From Adiantum capillus-veneris (taxonomy: Eukaryota; Streptophyta; Polypodiopsida; Polypodiales; Pteridaceae): a stretch of 64,000 nt of DNA. Of the stretch, positions 43,705 through 53,810 are shown one piece after another. Within the stretch, counting starts at the first letter, position 1; every line of letters begins with the position of its first letter. Below the pieces are notes generated by a model that did not search any database, had not been told where the DNA came from, and saw nothing but the letters and a program-made list of their open reading frames with translations. The translations under genes and the position numbers were made by a program. The stretch covers positions 155,779,092 through 155,843,091 of the forward strand of contig CM043943.1 in the NCBI GenBank assembly GCA_014529385.2. The letters run 5' to 3'.

Positions 43705-46491
43705 TTAGCCAAGGTTTTTGGTGGTCAAAATTAATAATCTAGGAGCTCGAACTAAAGATTGGTTTTGATAGGTTGATACAATCTGGGATTGTTGATGGCA
43801 TTGTGCATTAATTTGATTAGGAGTGAGTTGTGTAACATTGAAGGAGTGAAGAACTCTCAACTCCCAATCCATCGTTGCTTTCCATTGCTCATCCACCTCT
43901 TGTGTAATCTTTTTTTTCAGTGTATCTTCTTCAGCTTTTGACAGCTGGACCATTGGCACTGTATCAGTTTTTGTTATTTGTACCTGAAATTCCTCCTCGC
44001 TACCTAGCTCTTTTGTTGGATGTGTCTCCATCTCAGCAAAAGAAACTGAGGGGATATCTATATGTGGTTCTTCTGAAGTTCCTGCTTCTTCTTGAGTTTC
44101 TGGCCGGCCATCTCTCAGCAGTTGGTTGACTCTTTTAAGCTCGGCTATTTCTTTTAGAAGCTCTTCTTCTCATTGCACCCGCATTAAATCCAAGTCTCTG
44201 CGCTGAGACTGCTCTAGTTTTAGCTCCAGCTCGAGGTCCTTGTTCTTTTTCTCTAATGCTTTGTAGACCTCGTCTATTCCTTTGATCGAGGCCACTGCGG
44301 GATTTGTATTTGCCGCAAGAAAGTTTCCTGATCATTTATTCTCTGCTTTGAGTATTGCAGGGAGGCATTTTCTACATCTAACTATACTTGCATCTTTTGA
44401 ACTGACAGTGTTGTAGTTAGAAGTTCATTGGTAGCTTCTGTCAGTTGTTCATCTTTGGCTTTGCAAGCATCTGACAACTCTATAAAGTAGGTCTGAGCTC
44501 CACCATCTTCTTTTGTTGTTTATCCCTTGCTAGCTGATGTTTTTCAGCTTCAGCTTTCAATTCCTGCACTTGCCTTTGTAGATTGGTGATGATATTTAAT
44601 TTCTCTTTCTAACTCTCCTTGGAGAGCGTCAATCGCCATCTCTAGTTCTTTAGCCTTTGTGTTGCGGCTAAGTGTTGCTGTTCGGAGTCTTTCCGTCATG
44701 TCTTGCATTTGCTTGGCATACTCGTTGACTTGCAGGATTACTTCATTATATGATTTCCAATCTTCATTTCTTGCTAGCTGCCTAGAAGTCTCTTGTGTCT
44801 CTCTTTGCTGCGTCGTGGCGACTGGTTGTTCTTACCCTTGAGATTGTGTCTGGTCTTCTTCGGCTTTGTCATCCTGAGGCTCTGTGGATGCCTCGGCCTT
44901 TTCTTGTTTTGTAGAGGTAGAAGGGGTTTCTTCAGATTCTTGTTCTCTTGTTTGCTCAAACTTTGTGGTGTCCTCTGGTGCAGGACTCGCTGCCCTTTCC
45001 GGCTCTGGCTCTTGCTCTTTGTGTTGCTCTTGTGTAGTAGCTGCCTGTTGTACAGATTCAGATGCTTCTCTTTGTTCAGGCTCCGTCTCTTTCGTAGGTT
45101 CAGTTTATGTGGCCTTATCCGCTGGTGAAGGTGGGGGGCTTGGCATGGGGTGCTCATGTTGTTCTAAAGCGGTGAAGAAGGTCGAGGAGACATATCACCT
45201 TCATCATGTTGTGCTTCTCCTTGTGCAGTTGCTTCCTCTGCTTGCTGTTGCTGCTCCGCTGTCTCTTTAGCTTTTCGTTCCGTTTCTTGGGCTTCTTTCA
45301 GCTTCAAAGCTTCTACTTCCTGATACATTTTTTCCAGTAACTCGATGGGATCTTCTTCCTGTTTCCTGGTATGGTGCTTTGTTCTTGGTCCTTTCAATTC
45401 AAATGGTACCCACTTTGTTGGGTCCTTGCCTTGCGCTTGGCGGTTGCGTTTATGGGAGTGCTTTTCTCTTTCAAACCTGGCTTGTTTTTGTTGCGGCTCC
45501 TCCTGATGTGCTGCCAAAGCTTTTCTTTCCATCTCTTCCCTTAGTGCTCTTTTTTCCATTTTCTGAGCTTTGACTACTATGTCATTCTAGCAAGCTCTAA
45601 GCAGACTCTTCATCAGACTTGTATGTTCTCTTGGTAGATCTAGTGGCTCAATGGGAAGGTTGTGCTAACGCGATCCAAGTGTTTTGATCTAGGGCAGGTG
45701 GCAAGTTGTCGGCCATAGCATGGTAGGCAATCCTTGTTAGAACCTCTGGTGCTCCCAGACAAGTTATTTTTTCCTCTTTCTTTGTCCCCTTCAATGTGGA
45801 CAACACGTACAGTGCATGGTCAATTGGTTGCCTAATTGTTGATTTGAGAACATGTGTAAATGTTGTGGAAACCGCATGATTGGGTGTCGTATACCTTGGC
45901 GCTCTCTTGGCAAGGAAGTGGAAGTGCTAATGATACAATCTTGCACGTTCCTCCATCTGTTTCTGGATGAGATCAGCAAATGTGGTAGCGGCAATTTCCT
46001 TGGTGAAAGTTCTTGCCGACTTTCTATCCCTTGCCCTCATTGTCATTCCTTTTGTTGGCAATTTTAGAGCTTCTACCACTATCTCTTTCGTTATCACCAC
46101 TTTGACTTTGTTCCCTTGCTGGTCAAAGATTAGAGTGGCTCCATCTTCTTTGATCGTGGACAAGAGCTCATAAGCTTTTTGGATATCCCCTCCACATGGC
46201 TCTTGATAGTAAAAATCTCTTGAGTCCCAGCCTTCGGTTGGCTTCTTTGGTCTCAGGCTTTGTGGTGACATCATAAACTTATTTTGGTAGAAGTTGCAGT
46301 TCTACCTGATGTCCTTCTTTGCTCTTGAATCTGCCTGTGAACACTGTGGTGTTATGCTCTTCCAATTGTTCTCTTGACAGATAGGTAGCTTTGGCAGTTT
46401 TGACTGAACTGGGATCCAGTTGGTATGGCGGCAGTTCTTGTAGCTTCTCCTTTTGCAAGATCTTCTTCTTGGCCCTCTCTGCGGCTTGCAT
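43705..46491 (-). pseudogene. NA-3 long glutamate- and glutamine-rich protein, related to NA-1
   Basis: An ATG at 46,491 starts MQAAERAKKKILQ. After a frame change the N-terminal domain contains GGDIQKAYELLSTIKEDG and KVKVVITKEIVVEALKLPTK (about 46,200-46,060), then APRYTTPNHAVS and LTRIAYHAM. These match the NA-1 blocks in the same order. A basic part follows (45,559-45,164), then an acidic, glutamine-rich stretch (about 45,150-44,780) and coiled coil to about 44,140. The end (44,031-43,705) includes LSKAEEDTLKKKITQEVDEQ. No polymerase, protease or integrase is present. The function is unknown. Confidence 0.62.
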
Positions 46492-47300
46492 GGCTCCTGT
46501 TAAGTGAATAGAGTGTCAGAATTAGCAAATTTGGTAGATTTTTCTCTGAAATGTCCTTTAGTCTGAAATGCTGACAAATTGAGTCCAATTTGCTTCAAAT
46601 CAATTTCTAAACATGCATATAAAAACATGTAAAGAGCAAAATTATTAAGTCCAAACAAAAAATTGCAACAAAAGTAAATTATCTCAATTATTTACAGCTG
46701 AGTAATTTTTTCAACTTTTTGCAAATTTGACATTATAGGCTTGAAGTATATACCAAATACATACTCTGTGTGAAATATGGGCTCATTTGAGTGCACAAGA
46801 TGAGAATGGTGCCAGATATAGGCTTTAGGTCTCTGAAACAGTAGATGTAAAGAAATTTTGAGATTTCGAGCTCCACATTTGTTCAACTTGGCTAGTGGGC
46901 TTAGGACATCATGTACTTTAAATCTATGATGGCAAAGTTGCAAATCTCCCACATTTTGGCAAAAGAGTAAATAATCGCGATTATTAACTTTTTCATCAAC
47001 ATGAACATTTTTTGGTGCAACTTGGTTCTGCGCATGGTATAGACTCTGTATATGTGATATGAGGTGATTTATATCAAAAAATGTAGCTCATAACTCAGAA
47101 TTTGGATTGCAATGACTTCTTTGCGTTTTTTGGCAATTTTCCAAGTTATAGTTTATCATTTTGGCTCATATTTGAAATTTGGCATGTAACGGGTGTGTAC
47201 AAGTGATAGGCGAGGTGATGATACAATTTTCAAGCCAAAATAGTGCAAAATAAATAATCGCGATTATTTACAGCAGTCAACATTTTCTTGCAAAACTTGT
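46492..47300 (-). promoter_or_regulatory. NA-3 leader with palindromes
   Basis: TAAATAATCGCGATTATTTA at 47,251-47,270 is a perfect 20-base palindrome. AATAATCGCGATTATT at 46,971-46,986 is a perfect 16-base version. A decayed 22-base version with GTAAAT/ATTTAC ends lies at 46,674-46,695. Two copies are followed by CAGC(A/T)G. The first copy lies about 185 bases upstream of the ATG at 46,491. Confidence 0.8.
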
Positions 47301-48679
47301 AAATTTTGACTTAAACACATTCTATACACCTAAAACAAGTCATAAATTGAATTTGGTAAGGTTTGGTCTTGGCGACATCACTTTGTGCTTTGTCGACTTT
47401 GAAATCACCGATTTCTGTGACTACCCTGCCTATAGAGTTGATTAGTCACTTTTGAGGCTATGTACTTGTTCGCAACATAGTCGTGAACCAACTCATCTAA
47501 TTTTGGCCCATTTGGAGTCAATTTGACTTCGTATGTCGAATTTGATACTTTGTAGCCTTCGAGCCATTTTCTGCTTTTGAGGGCTTGGCTTGATTGATTT
47601 TACGAAACCAATCATATACATTGTGTATAGACCTCGTAGGTAAGCTGTCTATGGAGTCAGAATCCAATTCTGGCATCTGCCAAAAACCTAGCTTTTCTAC
47701 TTGGGACCCCCTCGACCCTTGCCGAATGGTCAACTATTGCTATACAAGTGTTCTATTATGTTGGGGCATGCTACAGTTCAAATCTCATCCGATTTGGTTG
47801 AGCTGACAGGCCGCTATGGTCGATTTTTGGTCATAGGTCTTATTGCACTGCTCGGATTTTAGGGTTTTTTCTAGGGGTTTAGACTAGCTACCGGCCGTAC
47901 AAAATGGATCATTGATGAGTAAAGAACTTACCCCTCATGTCTCGTATGAGACGGCACTGAAAACAGGTGACTATGGACTCCGAAAAATACGCGCGAAGAG
48001 GTCAAAAGGCTCTCTCTCCGAAGGCAACAAGAGGAAATGAGGTGATTTTAGCTTACCTTGGATAACTATACTCGTACTTCCTGAACCATTTTTTCCCAAA
48101 TTCTCCTGTTAGTTCTACTAGGATGTGGAATCTATGTTACACTCAAAAATTTCCCCAATCGGATTCCTGTAGCTCATTCTACAAGAATTCTGCAAAAGTA
48201 GGTGTGGCCGCCCAATTTAGGCTTCCCGCTTCCATCTACCGATTTGATTGAAATTTTTTGTGGTTGTCCATCTTGTCTTTCTGATCACCATTGTGTCTTC
48301 AGTTTTTCCAGTTGAACTCCGTTGCTATTTATTATTAATTTTTGACCTGTTTGTTGAAAAAATCAAAGAAAATAACAAAAAGCGCTAAAAAAGCAAAGTG
48401 AAAATCCAATAATTAAGAAAATCCATTGAAAAACACAGCTTAATTGTTTTTTGGATTTCTCCATTTTTAAGTCTCAATGTCAAGAAAAATGATGAACAAT
48501 AACCAAAAAGGACTATTTTTTAATGATTTTTTGATAGTATATACACTATTTACACTCATCGGGGAGATATAATCAATTAAATTTCCTTGTTGATGATTTA
48601 TAAGGGAATTATTAGGTAATTTTGCAAAAAATTCACACGTTAAAATCAACCTTTTTCTCCCTCTTCAAACATTGCACGT
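47301..48679. other. No recognised gene
   Basis: The stretch is AT-rich. A 71-codon minus-strand frame (47,518-47,733) and others have no motif. It should contain the upstream part of NA-3 and the downstream LTR of Ty3-6, but I could not place either boundary. Confidence 0.5.
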
Positions 48680-48700
48680 AATTACTTAGTACTCTTCCAC
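48680..48700 (-). other. Probable polypurine tract of Ty3-6
   Basis: The minus strand reads CTAGGAGGGGTGGAAGAG. It is preceded by GGCTATGCATAGACACG, which is also found at the matching place before the Ty3-3 tract near 24,080. This marks the 3' end of the Ty3-6 internal region. Confidence 0.55.
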
Positions 48701-48804
48701 CCCTCCTAGATGGCGTACTCCAGGACAACTGTGGGCATGGGTTGAACAATCGTGTCTATGCATAGCCTTGGTTGGCTCTACCATGCTTTGAAGATCAATA
48801 CAGT

Positions 48805-49365
48805 TCAAACCATTATGATCTGCAAAGTTGGGTCTTGAGTAATTAACTCAATGGTTTCTGATGTCGAGGCTTTCTGATGCTGTCTTCCAAAGAGAAAATC
48901 TTGTAGCTTGGGTTCTCTTTGCTTGATTGTGCCATCAAAATGATTTAGCACGCTAATTTCCTGAGCTTTTGGTATCAATAATGGTTGTTGTTGAGATTTT
49001 ACTCGCCATTGATATCTTAGTTTGTCTTGGTCAAAATAGTGTGGTTGAGGTTTTTGAGACTTAACTCTCCATTGCTTGATTGGTTTTCCCATTTGCGGAG
49101 AAGATAAGTGCTCCTTTTTCGTCCAAATCCATTTCATGTTAGGTTTTTTGTTTGGAGGTGCTCCTCTTTGTGTGTTTAACCTTGGAACCGTCTTTGGTTT
49201 TGTCGATGGTGTTTTGGGTACCCAGATTTGAATCGGCTTGTCCTTAAGCTGTGCTTTCGGTACCCAAATTTGCTTGACTCCTTGCATGCTACTTGTAGCA
49301 TTTGCTTGTCGATAGGATGGATAAGGTTGATTACTTCATGGTTTGCTCTACTGATTGCTTCCTTT
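48805..49365 (-). pseudogene. Ty3-6 tryptophan-repeat tail after the second protease
   Basis: The frame follows the protease in phase and contains five short tryptophan-centred units: KQIWVPK, IQIWVPK, MKWIWTKK, IKQWRVKSQ and RYQWRVKSQ. They are set in a basic, proline- and glutamine-rich background, and the tail ends near the polypurine tract. Three stops (TGA, TAG, TGA, about 49,326-49,368) separate it from the protease. The family is unknown to me. Nucleic-acid binding is a guess from composition. Confidence 0.5.
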
Positions 49366-49779
49366 TCATTCCTCCTTGCTTGGTGCAATTGGAACAATGA
49401 GTTGTCCGCCTTTAGATGATAGCTTGAGCTGATTGGTATCCCAATCTAGTACTTCTTTGTATGTCCACATCCAGGGAATTCCAAGAATCATCGTCTCATT
49501 CATGTGTTCATCTAGTAAGCATACAAACTGATGAGGGCATGAACATCCATGTACTACCACATTTAAATTGACTACTCCCAATGTTGGTGTTGGGTTCTTG
49601 TTGCATCCTTTGATAGTCACTATTCCTGCTGTCAAAGACTGACTTGTTGCTTTCTTGTGCGTGGAATAACTAATCGCATTGACTCTAGCTCCTGTATCAA
49701 CCATAGCATTTGTGCTATGATTGTTGAGTTGTACTTTGATGCAAATGTCCATTCCATCTAACCTTTCATTTGTTGACAC
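49366..49779 (-). pseudogene. Ty3-6 retropepsin located after integrase
   Basis: The domain has AMVDTGARVNAISYSTHKK (DTGA at 49,687-49,698) and ETMILGIPWMWTYKEVLDW. It is the counterpart of the second protease of Ty3-3, with the same DTGAR and ILGxPWM signatures. It lies in the same frame as the integrase C-terminus upstream, interrupted by two TAG codons between 49,780 and 49,893. Confidence 0.85.
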
Positions 49780-49893
49780 TGCATCTTTCTATATTTCCCA
49801 GTGTCGGTCATCTATTTTCAGTGTGTTGATGGGAATAGGTGGTTGTTGATTCTTGAGAGAAGCTTTCCTTTTGAGTACCCGAAGCCGAGATTC

Positions 49894-51597
49894 CTATTGG
49901 GCTTCATCAATAACTTGATGTCGTTTTATCTTTCTTTGCTTAGCTGCATGCATCCTTTCTAGCAATTCATTGGTTAGTGGCAGATTATACTTCTTTAAAC
50001 GACATCCACAAATCCAATTAGCCATTGGTTCACCATCCAGGGTGGACAACTTAACTGCTCCACTTGGAGATACATCTTCAATGATAAAAAGTCCGTTTTC
50101 CTTTTTCTTAAACTTGGGAATGTGTTGCTTAAGCGAATAGATTAAAACCAAGTCCCCTTTTTTGAAGATTTTTGTAATTAGATGGGAATCAAATAACTGT
50201 TTTTGTTTCCGCTTTTGTGCATAGATGTGAGCTACAGAAGTAATCCTTTGCTCATCTAGCTTCTCTAAATCTTCCAGTCTTTCTAACAATTCATGTCCAT
50301 TCCACTCAAGATTTTTAGCTACCCTTAGTGTCGGCAATAGAAATTCTATTGGCAGTATGGCATCAAGACCATAAACAAGGTTAAAGGGTGTAGCATTTAA
50401 AGCTATTTTGAATGAAACTCGATAAGCCTATAGAGCTGCATGGAGATTCATTTCCCAGTCTGTCCTTCTGAAGTAACCACTTTTAGTCAATATCGAGCAA
50501 AGAATTTTATTTGTATACTTAGCTTGTTTGTTTGCTTGTGGGTGATAGGGACCTGATTTGTTATGGATGACCATAAATTCATTAAGTAGATACTCGATTA
50601 CCTCATTAAGGAAATGAGTTCCCCTATCACTGAAAATTTCTATTGGCAATCCATATCTTGTGAACACATACTCATATAAGAATGCGGCAGTGGTTATGAC
50701 CTCATTCTTTTGAGTTGCTTTAGCCTCTGTCCACTTAGTCAAATAGTCCGTAGCTATAATGATATTATGAGCTTGGGTTCTATAATCGGGTGGCTGTATT
50801 GGCCCAACAAAGTCTATACCCCATTTTGCGAAAGCTCTAGCTCCCATCATTGGTCTTAAGGACATGCTATCTACTTGTGTTGGCATTTTTGCTCATTGAC
50901 AAGCATCACATCTTTGAACATATTCTTTGGCATCTGCAAAAAGTGTTGGCCACTATATGCCTGCCATTAAGATTGCTCTTGTGGTGGTATCACTAGAAAA
51001 GTGACCTCCAGCTAATCCAGTATGTGCTTGTTCTATAATTGAAATATATTCATCTTCATTTTCACAAAGACGTGAATGTTGATCCTTACCTCTCCGATAC
51101 AATTGGTTTCCAATAAGAGCATAGTCTCTTGCTTCAATTTCAACTGCTCTTTGACGGCGTTTACTCATATCCTGAAGAAATATTTGGCTCGATAAGTAAG
51201 TGACTAGATAGTTACTCCACTTAGGAACATGCAGCGACAGTTGAAGCAATGTTACATGAGGTATGGGTGTTTGTTTTTCACATCAAGGACAATCCTTTAC
51301 AAAAGAGCGAACATCACTCCTCATAGTTGGCCAAAATACTCCAAGTCTCAAGATCCTTTGCATAGTTTGGTCTTCCGCAAAGTGAAGTCCTACTATGGTA
51401 ATATGTGCTTGACTTAGGTATTGGGTTTTCTCTTTAGGATTAATGCATAAGAGCAATATTCTATCTCGGTTTCTTTTGTATAGTCTACCATCTAGTAATT
51501 GATACATAGCCGATTGCTCAATTAATTTGATTGTAATAGGAAGTGGTTTTTGCGAGTCCACTTGAGCTATCGTCATCAATGATACCATATTTTCCAA
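49894..51597 (-). pseudogene. Ty3-6 integrase with two zinc-binding modules
   Basis: All parts lie in one frame. The first H2C2 module has QAHITIVGLHFAEDQTMQR and SFVKDCP (51,430-51,283). The second has LYRRGKDQHSRLC, QAHTGLAGGHFSSD and YVQRCDACQ (51,120-50,900). The core has FAKWGIDFVGPIQPP (50,840) and IEIFSDRGTHFLNEV (50,640), but the catalytic glutamate position reads lysine (QANKQAKYTNK, near 50,520). The C-terminal barrel (49,894-50,337) has FKKGDLVLIYSLKQHIPKF and CRLKKYNLP. In-frame stops include TGA after the first module's CP, TAG in AGI-stop-WPT and TAG before AYRVSF. Confidence 0.85.
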
Positions 51598-52135
51598 CCA
51601 TCAAGGTATCATTTCCACGGAGATATGCATCTGGTAGATCATCGTCTACTCCTTTAGGTGGTTCCCCTGAAACAATCTTAGACAAATGATTTGCTCTTTG
51701 ATGAGTGGTGCCCTTTTTCACAACTACAGTGAAATCAAATTCTAGAAGAATGATGAACCATCTCACTATTCTTCCTGTGCTGCATGGCTTGTTAGCCAAG
51801 TACAATAAGGCTTGTGGTCCACAAAGAACACAAATTTGTTTGCTAATAGGAAATGTCTATATTTGTTTTACGGCTTAGATCATTCTTAATCCTTCCCTTT
51901 TGGTGGTGGTGTAATTATTTTCTGCCATGTTCAATTGTTGACTAGCATAGAAAAAGGAAAATCAATTTTCCCGTCTCTTGGTTGAGCTAGTATACATCCT
52001 ATGGCAAAATTGAAAGCATCTATATGTATGTGGAATATCTTATTCCAATCTGGTGCTTTCAATATTGGAGCTGAGGTGAGAGCTTGCTTAAGCTTCATGA
52101 AGGATTCTTCACACGCTTCAGTCCATTCAAAGTGT
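51598..52135 (-). pseudogene. Ty3-6 RNase H, left of Ty3-7
   Basis: Blocks are HIHIDAFNFAIGCILAQP (near 52,040-51,990), NYTTTKREGL, ALLYLANKPCSTGRIVRWF (51,805-51,750), FTVVVKKGTTHQRANHLSKI and GVDDDLPDAY. The DHQALLYL motif of relatives reads GPQALLYL. The gene continues at 63,816 beyond the inserted Ty3-7. Confidence 0.82.
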
Positions 52136-52140
52136 GTAAT

Positions 52141-52739
52141 TGTTAACCCTCACGGCTCACGGACACCCTATCACCTACGAGACGGACGTTGTAACCTACG
52201 GTGGACATTGTATTATTTATTTGGTAGATTCAGGTACAGGGCTTGTCGGTCCAATAGGAAAAGGGTAAGAGTGATCGTCGATGAGAGGCGCACTCTAACT
52301 GGGACATTCAAGGGATTAGTTGGCTAAGCATGGGCGCCCAAGTGTGAATGGGGTGAGCTCATATAAAAGCCAACTAAACCTAAAATTCACTCATTCTCTC
52401 ATTTGTGCAATAGAAGAGTGCTCTTGCTCCATCTCCATCTCCTTCTTCTTCTTCTTCACCTCCTTGTGTGTGTGTGTATGTGAGAGAGAGAGAGAGAGAG
52501 AGAGTGCGATCGAGCATTGAGGCGGCACGACGGCGGTGAAGCGGTTGAGCGCGACGTAGCGGCGTCTCCTTCTTCTTCGCGGCGAGGAATCCTCCACGGC
52601 AGGAGCATAGAGCGGTGAGTGACACACCATTGCCCTCTTTTGAGCTTACTAGTTAAGCTAGTTGTGTGCTTGGAGCCGTCTGTGACTCGGACACAGTGTT
52701 AGGCAAGTCCCTTGCTTTGACAGTGCGGCAAGGAGCACA
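52141..52739 (+). repeat. Ty3-7 5' LTR
   Basis: It reads TGTTAACCCTCACGG...AGGAGCACA. The TATA block TATAAAAGCCAACT is at 52,362-52,375. A TG/AG microsatellite (about 52,467-52,504) differs in length from the 3' copy. It differs from 63,200-63,810 at roughly 18 sites by eye (about 3 percent), mostly transitions. Confidence 0.95.
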
Positions 52740-52745
52740 TATTTT

Positions 52746-52763
52746 TGGCGCCGTTGCCGGGGA
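52746..52763 (+). other. Ty3-7 primer binding site (tRNA-Asp type)
   Basis: TGGCGCCGTTGCCGGGGA is the plant aspartate tRNA primer sequence, seven bases after the LTR. Confidence 0.95.
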
Positions 52764-53810
52764 ATCGCCCTGCACTAAGCCCAAGAGGCACTTTGTGCTT
52801 CTCCTATGAGTTGTTTGTAGTAGGAAAGAAGAGGAAGAGGAAGAGGAATGAGTTATTTTTTTGCAAGTTGTTAATTTCTGTATTGTCTGCAAGTTTTGTG
52901 ATTTCTGCATAATGTTGTGTTTTCTGTTTGCACACAGTCTTTGCACAATTAGTAGTCGTTAGCTTGTTCGCAGTGAATGAATAAGTAGGTAGACAGTTAG
53001 CAATTTTTGTTTGTACACAGTCTGTACACAGTTTTCTGTCAAGGTTTGCCTGCACACAGTCTTTGCATAGTAAGGTAGTGAGAGAGGAAGTAGGTGGACA
53101 GTTAGCCCACTGCCAGTAAGCAATTAGCAGAGTGGTTAACAGATTAGTTAGTAGATTAGTTAGTGGTTAGCAGCACTGTTAGTAAGTAGATAAGGTAGTG
53201 AGCTGTTGACAGAGAGGTTAGGTAGGTGTTGACAATGTGTGTGGCCAAGAAAGGGTCACCTGAACCGTGCGCGGTCGTCGCCTCAAAAAAAAAAAAACCC
53301 GAAAATATTTAAGCGTGAGTGACTGGGGGTCTACATTAAAATTTTGATCGGGATCGGGATCGGGATCATTTGCCCAAGCCCAAGCCCAAGCCTAGGCCTC
53401 AGTCCTCAGTCTTATGATATATACTAGACACACTCTTATATATATACCCTACCCCCTCAAGAGCGAATGAGAGCATGTAGGGCAAGTCCTCCACTCTCCT
53501 CCCTTCTCTTCCCACTTGCACCCTTAGACTTTCTAATTTGGGCCTAGTTCCCTACTAGAAATTGACGGTTTTAGGGATTCCGAGGGCATAAAGTGACCAA
53601 ACGGAGGGCTGTAAAGCACAGCACGTCCCTCTGACCGAGACGCTCGTTTTGAGCTATCATACGTTCTATTCTATAGCTGGGTCAGAAAAAAAGGATCAAA
53701 AAATCAAAAAATAAATAAATGAAAAAAGACTTGGATTGCAAAACACCCAAAATTACTAGGTGAGCAGCCTTCACGGGCACTCATTGACACTTCTAGGGGA
53801 TCCAAGTCAT
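52764..53810 (+). promoter_or_regulatory. Ty3-7 leader with several short repeats
   Basis: This non-coding leader has three copies of a (G/T)(C/T)ACACAGTCT(T/G)T motif (near 52,931, 53,018 and 53,053). It also has a TTAGTTAGTAG-like repeat tract (53,130-53,220), GATCGG repeats (near 53,346) and CCCAAG repeats (near 53,376). A 13-base A run is at 53,285. No long palindrome like those of NA-1 to NA-3 was found. Confidence 0.65.

Noticed and set aside
53346-53400. Telomere-like or regulatory repeat tracts (GATCGG and CCCAAG units) in the Ty3-7 leader.
   Set aside because: Only three to four units each, not telomeric in sequence; probably slippage products.
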